NCBI RefSeq assembly: GCF_014873875.1
Contig: NZ_JADBEM010000001.1
Coordinates: 620,001-684,000 of the forward strand
Direction: 5' to 3'
From: Actinopolymorpha pittospori
GTDB taxonomy: Bacteria > Actinomycetota > Actinomycetes > Propionibacteriales > Actinopolymorphaceae
Length of the DNA stretch: 64,000 bases
A program made the position numbers and the translations under genes. The notes under the pieces were generated by a model, which searched no databases, was not told the origin of the DNA, and saw only the letters and a list, made by a program, of their open reading frames with translations. Below, piece by piece: positions 8,173 to 16,300 of the stretch. The first letter of the stretch is position 1, and each line of letters opens with the position of its first letter.

Positions 8173-8417
8173 CGCCGGATTGGAGCCTCGGTGTATAAGT
8201 CCTGAAGGCCGTCTAGGGGGCCGTCAACTCAATGTCTCGCAATTAGAACACCAGCCCGCCGGCGGTCAGGTCGCAGACGAATGCACCACACCAAACCGGG
8301 CCCAGCTATGGACACCAGTCACTGACCGTGCGCCACCTCGTCCTGGAAGCATTTCTCGTCGCGCATGTAAAGTGTCTCTTCGTTCCGGCCCCGTTCGTTG
8401 AGATGCCCCGCGGGGAC

Positions 8418-9458
8418 TCAGGGACAAGTGATCAACGCGAGGAGCTGCTGTTCCCGCTCTGGCGTGAAGCCGATCTCCGTTGCTCGCTCATGGGTCTGCG
8501 CCCGTCCGGTCTGGACGAGCCAATGCCACGTGTCTCGCACAGTCTCAGCCAGTGGACGACAGGTCAGTCCCGCGCCATGAGCGCGGGACGAGTCGACTCG
8601 CCAGACTCCCTCGAATGTCCTCCACAAAGGAAGTTCCGACCACTGCCGTACGCCGAACTCCAGCAGCCGTCCGTCCGGCACCCATACGAACTCGGGCTGA
8701 CCACCGGTCACCTCGGCGCAGGCGGAAAGGAGGGCGCCGAACGTCCCGCGGCTGGTCGGCGCGGTGACGTTGAAGACCCCGCTTGTGCCACTTCCGATAC
8801 AGGAGAGTGCGAAGGCGCCAAGGTCACGCACGTCGACGGGCTGGATCGTCCGGTCTGGTGGAGCTGGCGCAATGATCCGGCCACCGGCGGCCACCCGCCT
8901 GAGCCACCACGGCAATCGGCCGACATACTCGCCCGGGCCGAGCACTACACCGGGTCGCAGGACCGTCGTACGGTCACCCCCGAAGACCTCGCGGACTGCC
9001 GCCTCCGAGCCGGCCTTCTGGTAGCCGTATCGGGTCGGGCCGTCCTCGACGTCCTCACCGAAGTCAGGTCCGGCGTCGACGGGCGCCTGCAAGACCGGCG
9101 AGTCCTCCGACAAGGGCTCTACTGGCCACCCGGCGTACACACTCACCGTCGAGACGAACACGTAGCGCGATGTCAGCGGCTCCAGGACACGAGCGACACT
9201 CAACGTGTTGCGCGGGATATATCCCGAGGCATCGACCACGGCCTCCCATGGACCATGCTCAGCGAGGCGCGCTAGGTCGGCGTCCACAAGGCGATCCCCA
9301 CGAATCGCCTCGACGCCGGAAACGTCCTCACCGGAACGGCCGCGGTTGAACGTAGTAACCTCCCAGCCGCTCTCCAGCGCCTGGACCACGACCTCCCGGC
9401 CCAGGAACATCGTTCCGCCGAGTACGAGCAGCCTCATCCTCCCGATGATGCCGCACAT
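8418..9458 (-). CDS. NAD-dependent epimerase/dehydratase family protein
   Basis: A 346-residue extended short-chain dehydrogenase. The Rossmann nucleotide motif is LLVLGGTMFLGREVV (about 9-23); the active-site region VFVSTVSVYAGWP ... YGYQKAGSEAAVRE carries the YxxxK pair; and RPGVVLGPGEYVGRLPWWLR is the usual substrate-loop strand. Family members alter nucleotide-linked sugars or act as RNA-binding-like epimerases; the substrate here is unknown. ATG 9458 is the first start and ATG 9437 (MRLLVLGG) is equally plausible, since GGGAGG abuts it. No sugar pathway genes are adjacent. Confidence 0.82.
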   Translation of the reverse strand: MCGIIGRMRLLVLGGTMFLGREVVVQALESGWEVTTFNRGRSGEDVSGVEAIRGDRLVDADLARLAEHGPWEAVVDASGYIPRNTLSVARVLEPLTSRYVFVSTVSVYAGWPVEPLSEDSPVLQAPVDAGPDFGEDVEDGPTRYGYQKAGSEAAVREVFGGDRTTVLRPGVVLGPGEYVGRLPWWLRRVAAGGRIIAPAPPDRTIQPVDVRDLGAFALSCIGSGTSGVFNVTAPTSRGTFGALLSACAEVTGGQPEFVWVPDGRLLEFGVRQWSELPLWRTFEGVWRVDSSRAHGAGLTCRPLAETVRDTWHWLVQTGRAQTHERATEIGFTPEREQQLLALITCP

Positions 9459-9536
9459 GCGTCATGGCCAGAGGGCACGGGGCCGCCGGCGGGGGCACTC
9501 GGGCGGGAGGCAGAGGTTCAAACGCCACGCCCCCCG

Positions 9537-9785
9537 CTAGGCGTCCTCCGAGACTCCGGACACGGTGAACGCATCGATCCAAGGCCGGTCAAGCGACCGA
9601 ACTTCCATCTCGTACTCCCCCAGCCACCGCGTGCTCGCATCATGGTTTCCCCAGGCGCGAGCGATAGTCTCGAGGTGCCGCGTCAGCCCTGGTAGGTCCT
9701 CAGGATCCGCGTGAATCCTCACCGGCTCCTTCCTCTGTCCGGTCTCGCGCCAACGAACCTTGACCTCCAGGTTCTCAGCTGACAT
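9537..9785 (-). CDS. Small hypothetical protein
   Basis: This encodes 82 residues beginning MSAENLEVKVRWRETGQRKE. The protein is mixed beta/alpha with conserved-looking aromatic and charged residues (RWLGEYEMEVRSLDRPWIDA). The balanced composition suggests a real folded protein. No family is recognised. It lies 36 bp downstream of a possible small secreted-peptide frame. Confidence 0.5.
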   Translation of the reverse strand: MSAENLEVKVRWRETGQRKEPVRIHADPEDLPGLTRHLETIARAWGNHDASTRWLGEYEMEVRSLDRPWIDAFTVSGVSEDA

Positions 9786-9821
9786 GCATTCGACTCCCCT
9801 CGTGCACCAGGACGAACAGAC

Positions 9822-9965
9822 CTACTCTTGCGAACCCGCATTCCCGTCGGCAAGTGCCACGCCGCACGCCAGCAGCGCCGTCGATGCAACGCATACCAAG
9901 GCACGCGTCCATGAATGTCGAGAGCATGTGGACAACAGCGACGCGCACATCTCCAGAGGCGGCAT
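9822..9965 (-). CDS. Possible small secreted or lipoprotein-like peptide
   Basis: A 47-residue frame from ATG 9965 with a basic stretch and a hydrophobic core ending in a lipobox-like LLACGVALADG, as in a short signal peptide. It would leave only about a dozen mature residues. There is no strong ribosome site, so it may be chance. It is the best candidate in the gap 9786-10223, which otherwise shows nothing. Confidence 0.25.
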   Translation of the reverse strand: MPPLEMCASLLSTCSRHSWTRALVCVASTALLACGVALADGNAGSQE

Positions 9966-10223
9966 GCTCTATGTCACGTCCGGGGCGAGCCACCCTCTCC
10001 TCCGCCGGCCACACCTGCGGGACGTGGGGTGGAGGACTCGGAAAGTGCACCCCGGGCGCTCTGGGACACCATGGAGCGGCCGTCGCACCGGTGACGTCAA
10101 AGCCCAGCCAGCTACGCGATGGCTGGCAGGGCCGGTGAGGCGATCACGAGCAGCCGCCCTCGATACGAGTCGCAGTTGCGCCTCGGGTCCCAGCTGCAGA
10201 TCAGAACGCGAGGAGGCTAGCCG

Positions 10224-11042
10224 TTGACGCTTCACGTGGACGTGGACGGGTTGAAGCTGGCCGTCGAGATCACCGGCGAGGGCCACCCACCGGTCGTGTT
10301 CGTGACCGGCCTGAACGACGACCGCCACGTGTGGGACGCGCTCCTGTCGACGCTCACCGCGCAGACGATGACGGTGGCCTACGATCGGCCGGACCTGGGT
10401 GACAGCGATCCGCTGCCGCAGGGCGAGGCGCGCGTTTCGCGGTCGTACGGCGACGCCGCCCACCAGCTCCACACCCTCCTCGACTTGGCCGGCGTACCGG
10501 CTCCTCGCGTGTTCGTCGGGCATTCCATCGGCGGTCTGATCATTCACGTGTACGCCGCTCAGACACCGGCGGACGTGGCCGGCCTCGTGTACGTCGATGC
10601 CACCGAGCCGCAGCTCTACGTCGACGTGTCCGGTTTCGGGCCCACGGTCACCGACAACGACCTCGGGATGACCTTCGACTGGCGCCTCGGTCTCGAGGAG
10701 TTCCAGCGCGTCTCCACGCCGCAGGTTCCGGCCGTCGTCGTGGCCAGTTCGGTGGGTCGTTGGGCGACCGCGCAGTCGCCCGAGAAGTACGCGCCGTACA
10801 CCATGGCGCAGGTAGACGAGCGCTGGCAGCGGTGGCAACGCGGCCTCGCCGCCAGCCTGCGGGCGCCGCTTCTCCTCGCCCACCACGCCCGGCACTACGT
10901 GCACACCGAGGCGCCAATGCTGGTGGGTCGAGCCGTCGACGCTGTGGTCCGAGCGGTACGAGACGCGGACGCCGTTCAACTCGACCCGACGGATGTGGAC
11001 GCCGCCGGCGGCACCTTCCACCTCACCGTCGCCAGGCAGTGA
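10224..11042 (+). CDS. Alpha/beta hydrolase
   Basis: A 272-residue alpha/beta-fold hydrolase. An N-terminal beta meander (LHVDVDGLKLAVEITGEGHP) leads to the oxyanion strand VVFVTGLN and the nucleophile elbow GHSIGG (S101). A likely acid lies in VYVDATEP and the catalytic His in ARHYVHTEAP near the C-terminus. The TTG start is supported by GAGGAGG about 8 nt upstream. These enzymes hydrolyse esters, epoxides or peroxides; nothing shows the substrate. The gene stands alone, with a strong hairpin about 130 bp downstream. Confidence 0.82.
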   Translation: MTLHVDVDGLKLAVEITGEGHPPVVFVTGLNDDRHVWDALLSTLTAQTMTVAYDRPDLGDSDPLPQGEARVSRSYGDAAHQLHTLLDLAGVPAPRVFVGHSIGGLIIHVYAAQTPADVAGLVYVDATEPQLYVDVSGFGPTVTDNDLGMTFDWRLGLEEFQRVSTPQVPAVVVASSVGRWATAQSPEKYAPYTMAQVDERWQRWQRGLAASLRAPLLLAHHARHYVHTEAPMLVGRAVDAVVRAVRDADAVQLDPTDVDAAGGTFHLTVARQ

Positions 11043-11172
11043 GGCCAGCGAAGCGCTCAGATCGGTGACAAGAGGAGCGTGTCTCCACCGACGACCATCG
11101 TCACTCACCTGCTGAGTGGAATCCACTTCCGATGTGACTCCCCCGCCAGGATGGTTGTGGCCGTTGGACATG

Positions 11173-11204
11173 TGCAGGCCCCCGGGTGTCACCGGGGGCC
11201 TGCA
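11173..11204. terminator. Strong GC hairpin between convergent genes
   Basis: A perfect 13-bp stem (TGCAGGCCCCCGG with its complement) around a 6-base loop. It lies 12 bp past the stop of the leftward 43-residue peptide gene and after the rightward hydrolase, so it can serve both. There is no T-run, as is common in actinomycetes. Confidence 0.75.
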
Positions 11205-11215
11205 TCGCTGTTGGG

Positions 11216-11347
11216 TCAGTACTTGTCGACGGGGCTCAGGGCGTCGATGCCCTTCAACGCGGACGAGGACTGGTAGGCATCGCCGACTCCGTAGCCGATC
11301 TCGAACTTGTTGTCGTCGCCGCTGTGCGAGCCGTTGCCAGGGTTCAT
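11216..11347 (-). CDS. 43-residue peptide gene
   Basis: A 43-codon frame from ATG 11347, preceded by AAGGAAGG at about 8 nt, 14 bp after the end of the helical protein gene and followed by a strong hairpin. The peptide is hydrophilic, Gly/Ser/Asp rich and without cysteine. It starts MNPGNGSHSGDDNKFEIGYG and ends GIDALSPVDKY. It lacks a membrane segment or signal peptide. The strong ribosome site and terminator make a real gene likely. It could be a precursor or signalling peptide, but no modifying enzyme is next to it. Confidence 0.6.
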   Translation of the reverse strand: MNPGNGSHSGDDNKFEIGYGVGDAYQSSSALKGIDALSPVDKY

Positions 11348-11361
11348 GCTGCTTACCTTCC

Positions 11362-11682
11362 TTACCTGGTTGCACCTTCGGGGATCCGCAGGTGTCGTGT
11401 GGTCCTCGTCATGGGCGGGTTGTAGGGGCCGTCAACGATCGCAGCCAAGGTGGCCTCGGTCCGACGGGCGGCCAGGATTGCATAGATCGCGAGCTTCGAG
11501 ACATTTACGACATCACGCAGCGAGTCGTCGTAGATGCCGTGCATGTGAAGTGCCGCCCACAGATCCACCAGAAGCTGCGCCGCCCGCTCCTGGTCCTGCT
11601 CGGGCAACTTGATCTCCGCCACCTGGACGGTGGCCTCGATGGTGTTCCGTGCGGCCTTGAGCGCCTCATCGCGGTCTGACAT
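11362..11682 (-). CDS. Helical hypothetical protein paired with the 43-residue peptide
   Basis: A 106-residue protein from ATG 11682, with GGGAGGG directly upstream. It is predicted all-helical (MSDRDEALKAARNTIEATVQ; QLLVDLWAALHMHGIYDDSL; VNVSKLAIYAILAARRTEAT) with a short basic tail. No family is recognised. It heads a two-gene leftward operon with the small peptide and diverges from a GntR gene across an inverted repeat, so regulation by that protein is likely. Confidence 0.6.
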   Translation of the reverse strand: MSDRDEALKAARNTIEATVQVAEIKLPEQDQERAAQLLVDLWAALHMHGIYDDSLRDVVNVSKLAIYAILAARRTEATLAAIVDGPYNPPMTRTTRHLRIPEGATR

Positions 11683-11820
11683 GTCCCTCCCAATCGAGAC
11701 GTAAGGGGTCGACGTCACGCTTCCAGCACGCCGGCCCAGCTTGGGTCCCAGCAAGGCGACCTCACGGAAGACGAGCCAGCCGCCCCGCTGGGCTTCTCAG
11801 GGTAGCGCCTATGTACAAGC

Positions 11821-11864
11821 AAGTCCATGTACTTGTCTGGTTCTTGCTGAACCCACATGGACTT
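11821..11864. promoter_or_regulatory. Inverted-repeat operator between GntR gene and peptide operon
   Basis: AAGTCCATGT (11821-11830) is mirrored exactly by ACATGGACTT (11855-11864), 24 bases apart. A third related copy lies beside the first (ATGTACAAGC at 11811-11820 and ATGTACTTGT at 11827-11836). The DNA is locally AT-rich compared with its surroundings, as expected for a divergent promoter. It is the likely binding site of the adjacent GntR protein. Confidence 0.6.
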
Positions 11865-11888
11865 AGTTGGTAGTCCTACCGTCTTGGC

Positions 11889-12161
11889 ATGGGGCCGGAC
11901 GACAAGGTCGTGCACGACGCGCCGCTGCCGCCGTACAGGCAGCTGGCGGAGATCCTGCGTGCCCGCGTCCAGCGCGGTGACTGGCTGCCGAACAAGCCAC
12001 TGCCGTCGGAGCTGCAGCTCGCCGGCACCTACGACGTGGCCCGTGGCACGGTGCGCCGCGCCATAGGCCTACTGATCGAGGACGGCATCCTGTTCACGGT
12101 GCCGCACCGTGGCACCTACGTGTCGGAGCGAGGGCACAGAAAAGAGGCCCCCACGCCGTGA
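11889..12161 (+). CDS. Small GntR-family regulator
   Basis: A 90-residue protein consisting almost only of the GntR winged helix: PPYRQLAEILRARVQRGDWL, LPSELQLAGTYDVARGTVRR (recognition helix) and the wing HRGTYVS. It lacks an effector-binding domain, like the minimal GntR proteins beside small operons in Streptomyces. No clear ribosome site precedes the ATG, so the message may be leaderless. It diverges from the helical-protein/peptide operon across a perfect inverted repeat and probably controls it. Confidence 0.85.
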   Translation: MGPDDKVVHDAPLPPYRQLAEILRARVQRGDWLPNKPLPSELQLAGTYDVARGTVRRAIGLLIEDGILFTVPHRGTYVSERGHRKEAPTP

Positions 12162-12176
12162 GGGGTGAGGGCTCTT
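12142..12176 (+). terminator. Imperfect hairpin overlapping the GntR stop codon
   Basis: AAGAGGCCCCCAC pairs imperfectly with GTGAGGGCTCTT around the stop codon, giving a GC-rich hairpin at the end of the small GntR gene. Confidence 0.4.
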
Positions 12177-12394
12177 CTCAGTCGCCCCGCAGCCTGTCGC
12201 CGAACGCGAGTAGCGCTCCGGCGATGCTAGCGAAGGTGCAGCGATCACTGTCGCGGACAGCTTGGTGACAACACGTTCATCGCGGGGTCTGGAGTTTTAC
12301 TCGTGTTTCGTTGGCCTGGGTCACGACGCCTCGACACTGGCCCTTCGTTTCGATCGCCGCCCGGTAGGTGTCACCGATCAGAATGGCCGGCTCC

Positions 12395-12660
12395 TCACGC
12401 TGAGGCGACCTTCAGGGGCGGCTCGTTCCGGCGTACCTCACGCTCCTGCCCCACCCACAGCGCCAGCCGGATGGCCAGCGGCGCCCAGGCGTCCTGCTGA
12501 CCGGCGAGGACCGTCTCAGCCTCCTGCCGCAGCGCCGTGATCGCCGTCGACACCTCCTCGTACGTCGTCGCCAAGTGGTCGGCGAGCGCCGTGTCGCCCT
12601 GCGGGAGCCGCGACCACCGCTCGACCGCTGCCTGCGTGGCCGGCAGAGTGGCGAGCGACG
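12395..12660 (-). pseudogene. C-terminal remnant of an unidentified protein
   Basis: A minus-strand frame without a start reads coherent helical protein: [60 protein letters not shown], ending at TGA 12395-12397. Its amino-acid balance is that of a real protein. It lies in a different frame from, and directly downstream of, the truncated clpP piece, so the two look like unrelated fragments joined by deletion. No family is recognised. Confidence 0.4.
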
Positions 12661-12714
12661 ACCATGACCACCGGCAGGCGGTGCCGGACCATCTCGAGCG
12701 AGATCTCCTGGCTC

Positions 12715-12881
12715 GTGCTGGCGGCCTCGAGATGGATGAACTGAGCCATCACGACGTTGGCCACATCGTCGTCGACCTCGCCGCCGAGGAAGACGATCCG
12801 CTCGGAGAAGAGTCGGCTGAACACGTCGGTCGCGCGTTCACCTGTGTGGGCCGGAAGTCGTGGCTGGAGCCCCGATGACAC
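12715..12881 (-). pseudogene. Truncated ClpP-type serine protease fragment
   Basis: The minus strand reads [20 protein letters not shown] followed by [20 protein letters not shown] and EISL. This matches the N-terminal handle and first helices of ClpP (RLLxERIIFLGxxVDDxxAN...AQLLxLEAEDPxKDI). The homology stops after EISL, before the catalytic Ser, His and Asp, so it cannot be an active protease. It lies about 70 bp upstream of tRNA-fMet on the other strand. It is probably a leftover from recombination near the tRNA. Confidence 0.65.
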
Positions 12882-12950
12882 AGCCCACCTGTCCGGCGGA
12901 CCCCTCCTGCCGCTGTTCGAGGACTAGACCCGTACTCTTTACCAAGTCGC

Positions 12951-13024
12951 CGCGGGGTGGAGCAGCTCGGTAGCTCGCTGGGCTCATAACCCAGAGGTCG
13001 CAGGTTCAAATCCTGCCCCCGCTA
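12951..13024 (+). tRNA. tRNA-fMet (initiator, anticodon CAT)
   Basis: All arms fold: acceptor CGCGGGG/CCCCGCT, D-arm GAGC...GCTC, anticodon stem CTGGG/CCCAG with loop CTCATAA, and T-arm GCAGG-TTCAAAT-CCTGC. A mismatch at the first acceptor pair (C1 with T72) and three G-C pairs below the anticodon loop (GGG/CCC) are the marks of an initiator tRNA. The CCA end is not encoded. tRNA genes are common integration targets, and gene fragments lie on its left side. Confidence 0.95.
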
Positions 13025-13031
13025 CTACGCC

Positions 13032-13065
13032 GAGGAAGCCCTGACCTGCTGGTCAGGGCTTCCTC
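13032..13065 (+). terminator. Rho-independent terminator of tRNA-fMet
   Basis: A perfect 15-bp stem (GAGGAAGCCCTGACC with its complement), a TGCT loop and a following TATTTT tract. It lies 7 bp past the tRNA. Confidence 0.9.
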
Positions 13066-13349
13066 TATTTTGGGCGGCTCGGTCGCTGGCCGTAGCTGCT
13101 CGTGATCGGCATGCTCTGCGGTGCCGTCTTCCTTAGCGTGTGCTGGCCACAGAACGACGCGCCTGCCCCAGGGCCGGGTGCGTGGAGACCCGGTGAGGGC
13201 TCGTCGCTGACCGGGCGGCCCGACAGGGGTCCTTTCACCGACCGATGACTTCTGCTTGACGGCCCTTCTACTTGTCCCCAGCTGGGCCTACCTTCAAGGT
13301 CAATACGGCCCCGAACTGCCCGGCCGAACGCGCCCGAGGAGTCCTGCCG
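13066..13349. other. Leader region of the giant gene
   Basis: There is no supportable gene between the tRNA terminator and the giant protein. The region should hold the giant gene's promoter. GAGGAG at 13336-13341 is its ribosome site. Confidence 0.4.
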
Positions 13350-16300
13350 ATGCCTTCGATCACGCAACTGACATCCGTGGACTCGGTCGTGAAGATCGAG
13401 GCGCTCAACGCGCTGGGAATCTTCACCGTCGTCGACATGGCCGAGTATGCGGCCTGCCGGCACGCAGAGTACGTGATGTCCGCGCTCCGCCGGGACACCA
13501 TCGCCGACGCGGGCGTGGAGAACTACGTTGAGGCGGCGGCGCTCACCCCGGACGCGCTCGCCCATCTCGGTGATCTGGACGTCGTACACCTCATCAGCGT
13601 CAGCGAGGCCGACGCGGCCCTGCTGGAGGCCTCCTTCGCCGTGAGCACTCTCGCCGAGCTGGCGGAACTAGCGCCGTACATCGAGGCGCAACGGCTCGTT
13701 CTCGAGAGCGTCCGGGGCGCCTACTACGAGAAGCCGTCCGCGCCGGCCGAGCTGATGCCGAAGCTCATCGGCAGCACGCACATGAAGGTCCGGTACAGCA
13801 ACTACATCAAGGAGAGGGAGCAGGTCTTCGAGGACTACGCTCTGCTGCACCTGTCAGATGCGGACGAGCCGGAGCCGGCCGCCGAGCTGATCGACATCTT
13901 CTACCGGGCGCAGCTGAAGTTCCACCTCGGTTACCTCGCCTCGATCCACCAGAAGTGGATCAGCGCCGGCACCCATCTCGGCGGCATCGTGCACAGCCTC
14001 GCCCTCGCACCCGGGGAGTCCCGCAACATCGTGGTGCTGGACTGGTTCCGCCGGCAACGCAGCTCCAGGGACGAGGACACCACGACGTCGGAACAGCTGC
14101 GTTCGGAGTTCGCTCAGACCCACGCCGTGAACGAGGTCGTGGAGACGACCGCGAACGAGCACCTCTACGGCAGCACGACCGTCGACGCGACCACGAAGAC
14201 CACCGGTGCGGGGCTGGTGGGCGGCACCGGGGGTGGCGCCGCAGCGTCGGGCTCCTCTGGGGTGGACCTGATGTCGATCGTCGGGCTCCCGATCAAAGCA
14301 GCAGGCAGTGCCACCGGCACGAGCGCCAGCTCGATCGGCGGGAGCCTGGTGTATTCCAACGGTTCGGTCCAGGGCACCTTGAAGTCCGAGACCACCGGGA
14401 CGCGCAGCGTGGACGGTGAGCTGGTCCAGGACATCTCCGATGCCACGGTGCAGAACGCCTCCAACGTGCGTTCCGTCAGGTCGACCGTGGTCGTGGAGGA
14501 TCAGCAACGGGGCGGGCAGCGTGCGCAGACCAGCAACGTGACCAACTACAACCACAGCCACGCCATGACCGTGCAGTACTGGGAGGTGCTGGACAGCTAC
14601 CGGGTCGCCACCGGAATCGACTCGCTCTCCCCCGTGCTGTTCCTGCCCTTCGGACCGATGACCTTCACGATCGAGGTGATCAAGAGCTACTGGTACGTGT
14701 TCAACAAGGCGATCCGCCAGCTGCAGCCGGGAAAGGCCTTCGAGTGGAACCAGGTCGTGCGGGACTTCAATCCGCAGAATGAGGCGTTCGACGCGTCGGG
14801 AGATCTGCGCGTCGAACGAGTGAAGATCACCCGGTCACGTAGCTACAGCGAACCGGTGCGGGTCGAGTTTTACGACGCCGACCCGGTGGTGATCCTGGCC
14901 GTCGACGGGTTCGACATGGACGGCTGCATGACCCTCAAGCTGACCGGTAGCAGCAACTATGTGAGCTACGGAGTTCTCGACCTCGACGTCTTGGACGTCG
15001 CCAGCTTCTTCACCACCGACTCCTTCGAGATCGACGAGGGGATCAAGGCCACCTTGAGCTCGGATTTCATGGTCGAGCTCAAGCGGATGCTCAAGATCTA
15101 TCTCGATGACCGTTCGAAAACGCCGAACGCGCCGTTCGGGACCGACCCAGACAACCTCGAGGACAACGAGCTGGGGGTCCTCAGCAAGCGGGACAACCTC
15201 AAGACCGACGTCGACAACGGCAGGTTCTCCATCATCAACGGCGACGCGACCGTCGATCTCAACCTCACGAGCATCGAGTACACGGTTGCCGACCGCAACG
15301 ACCAACAGCAAGTGATCACGCAGACCGTCCGCAAGACCTACAGCTACGGCGTCCTTCGAAACGAGATCAGCGAAGAGATCGCCGACGTCACGGCCCACAT
15401 CAACACGCAGCTGGCAACCGTCGCCGACATCAACGCGGCGGACACCATCGCCGCCATCGAGGAGTATTTCGCCTTCCACAAGTACGGCTTCACGAAGTAC
15501 CTGCTGGCCAACCTGGAGGCAGAGCAGATCAAGGACATCATCGAGCACCTCGGCATCGTGGGAGTCACCGAGACGCTCGCGGTGAGCGCGTTGATCGACC
15601 CGAAGCCGGTCGCCCTGACTGAGAACATGCTGGTGTTCCAGCTCAAGGAGGATCCGAACGGTCTGCGTCGGGCGATCGGGCAGAACTACTTCGCCACGAT
15701 CACGGCACACCCACCTGGTGACGCACCACCGCTGTCATTGTCCGGCGCCGGCCTGCGCCAGCCGGCGATCCGCAAGAGCCGGGAGACAACCAAATACCAG
15801 TTCACCGGCCAGCCGATGGCGGGCCGGGCGGACCGTGGGTTCAGCACCGCCAACTTCACGCTGTACGTGAGCACCACACCGAACAAGAACGGCGGTCACG
15901 ACGTCGAGGGTTCGATGGAGGTGATCCAGGTGATCGGCAACCGCCGGTTCAGCTACCCGATGGTGCTGGCCGGGACCGCGAGCGCGATGCAGGACGGTCA
16001 CATCCAGATCGGCTACACCGCGGGTGGTGCACTGCCCGACGACCTCACGGGCCTGCAGCACGGCACCCTGGACTGGACATTCGATTTCCCCCCGCCGTCC
16101 GGGGAGCACATCGCCGACATCGTCCACGGCTACGTGGTGAACCTGGCCGAGCACGAAAGCATCGTCCGGCAACGCAAGCGCTGGAGTGACGCCTTCCTAC
16201 CTTCTCCCGGTGTGTTTGCCGAGGCGATCCTGAGCCGGTCCAACGCATCGGAGTATCTCGATCCTCGCCGATTCTTCGCCTGGCACGAGCTGCCGATCCC

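Noticed and set aside
8328..9275. 315-codon plus-strand frame over the epimerase gene
   Set aside because: It is an antisense shadow; the minus strand encodes a clear Rossmann-fold epimerase with motif YxxxK.
11216..11347. Calling the 43-residue peptide a RiPP precursor
   Set aside because: There is no Cys/Ser/Thr-rich core with a leader boundary, and no cyclase, dehydratase, radical-SAM enzyme or lasso genes nearby. Left as an unknown peptide.
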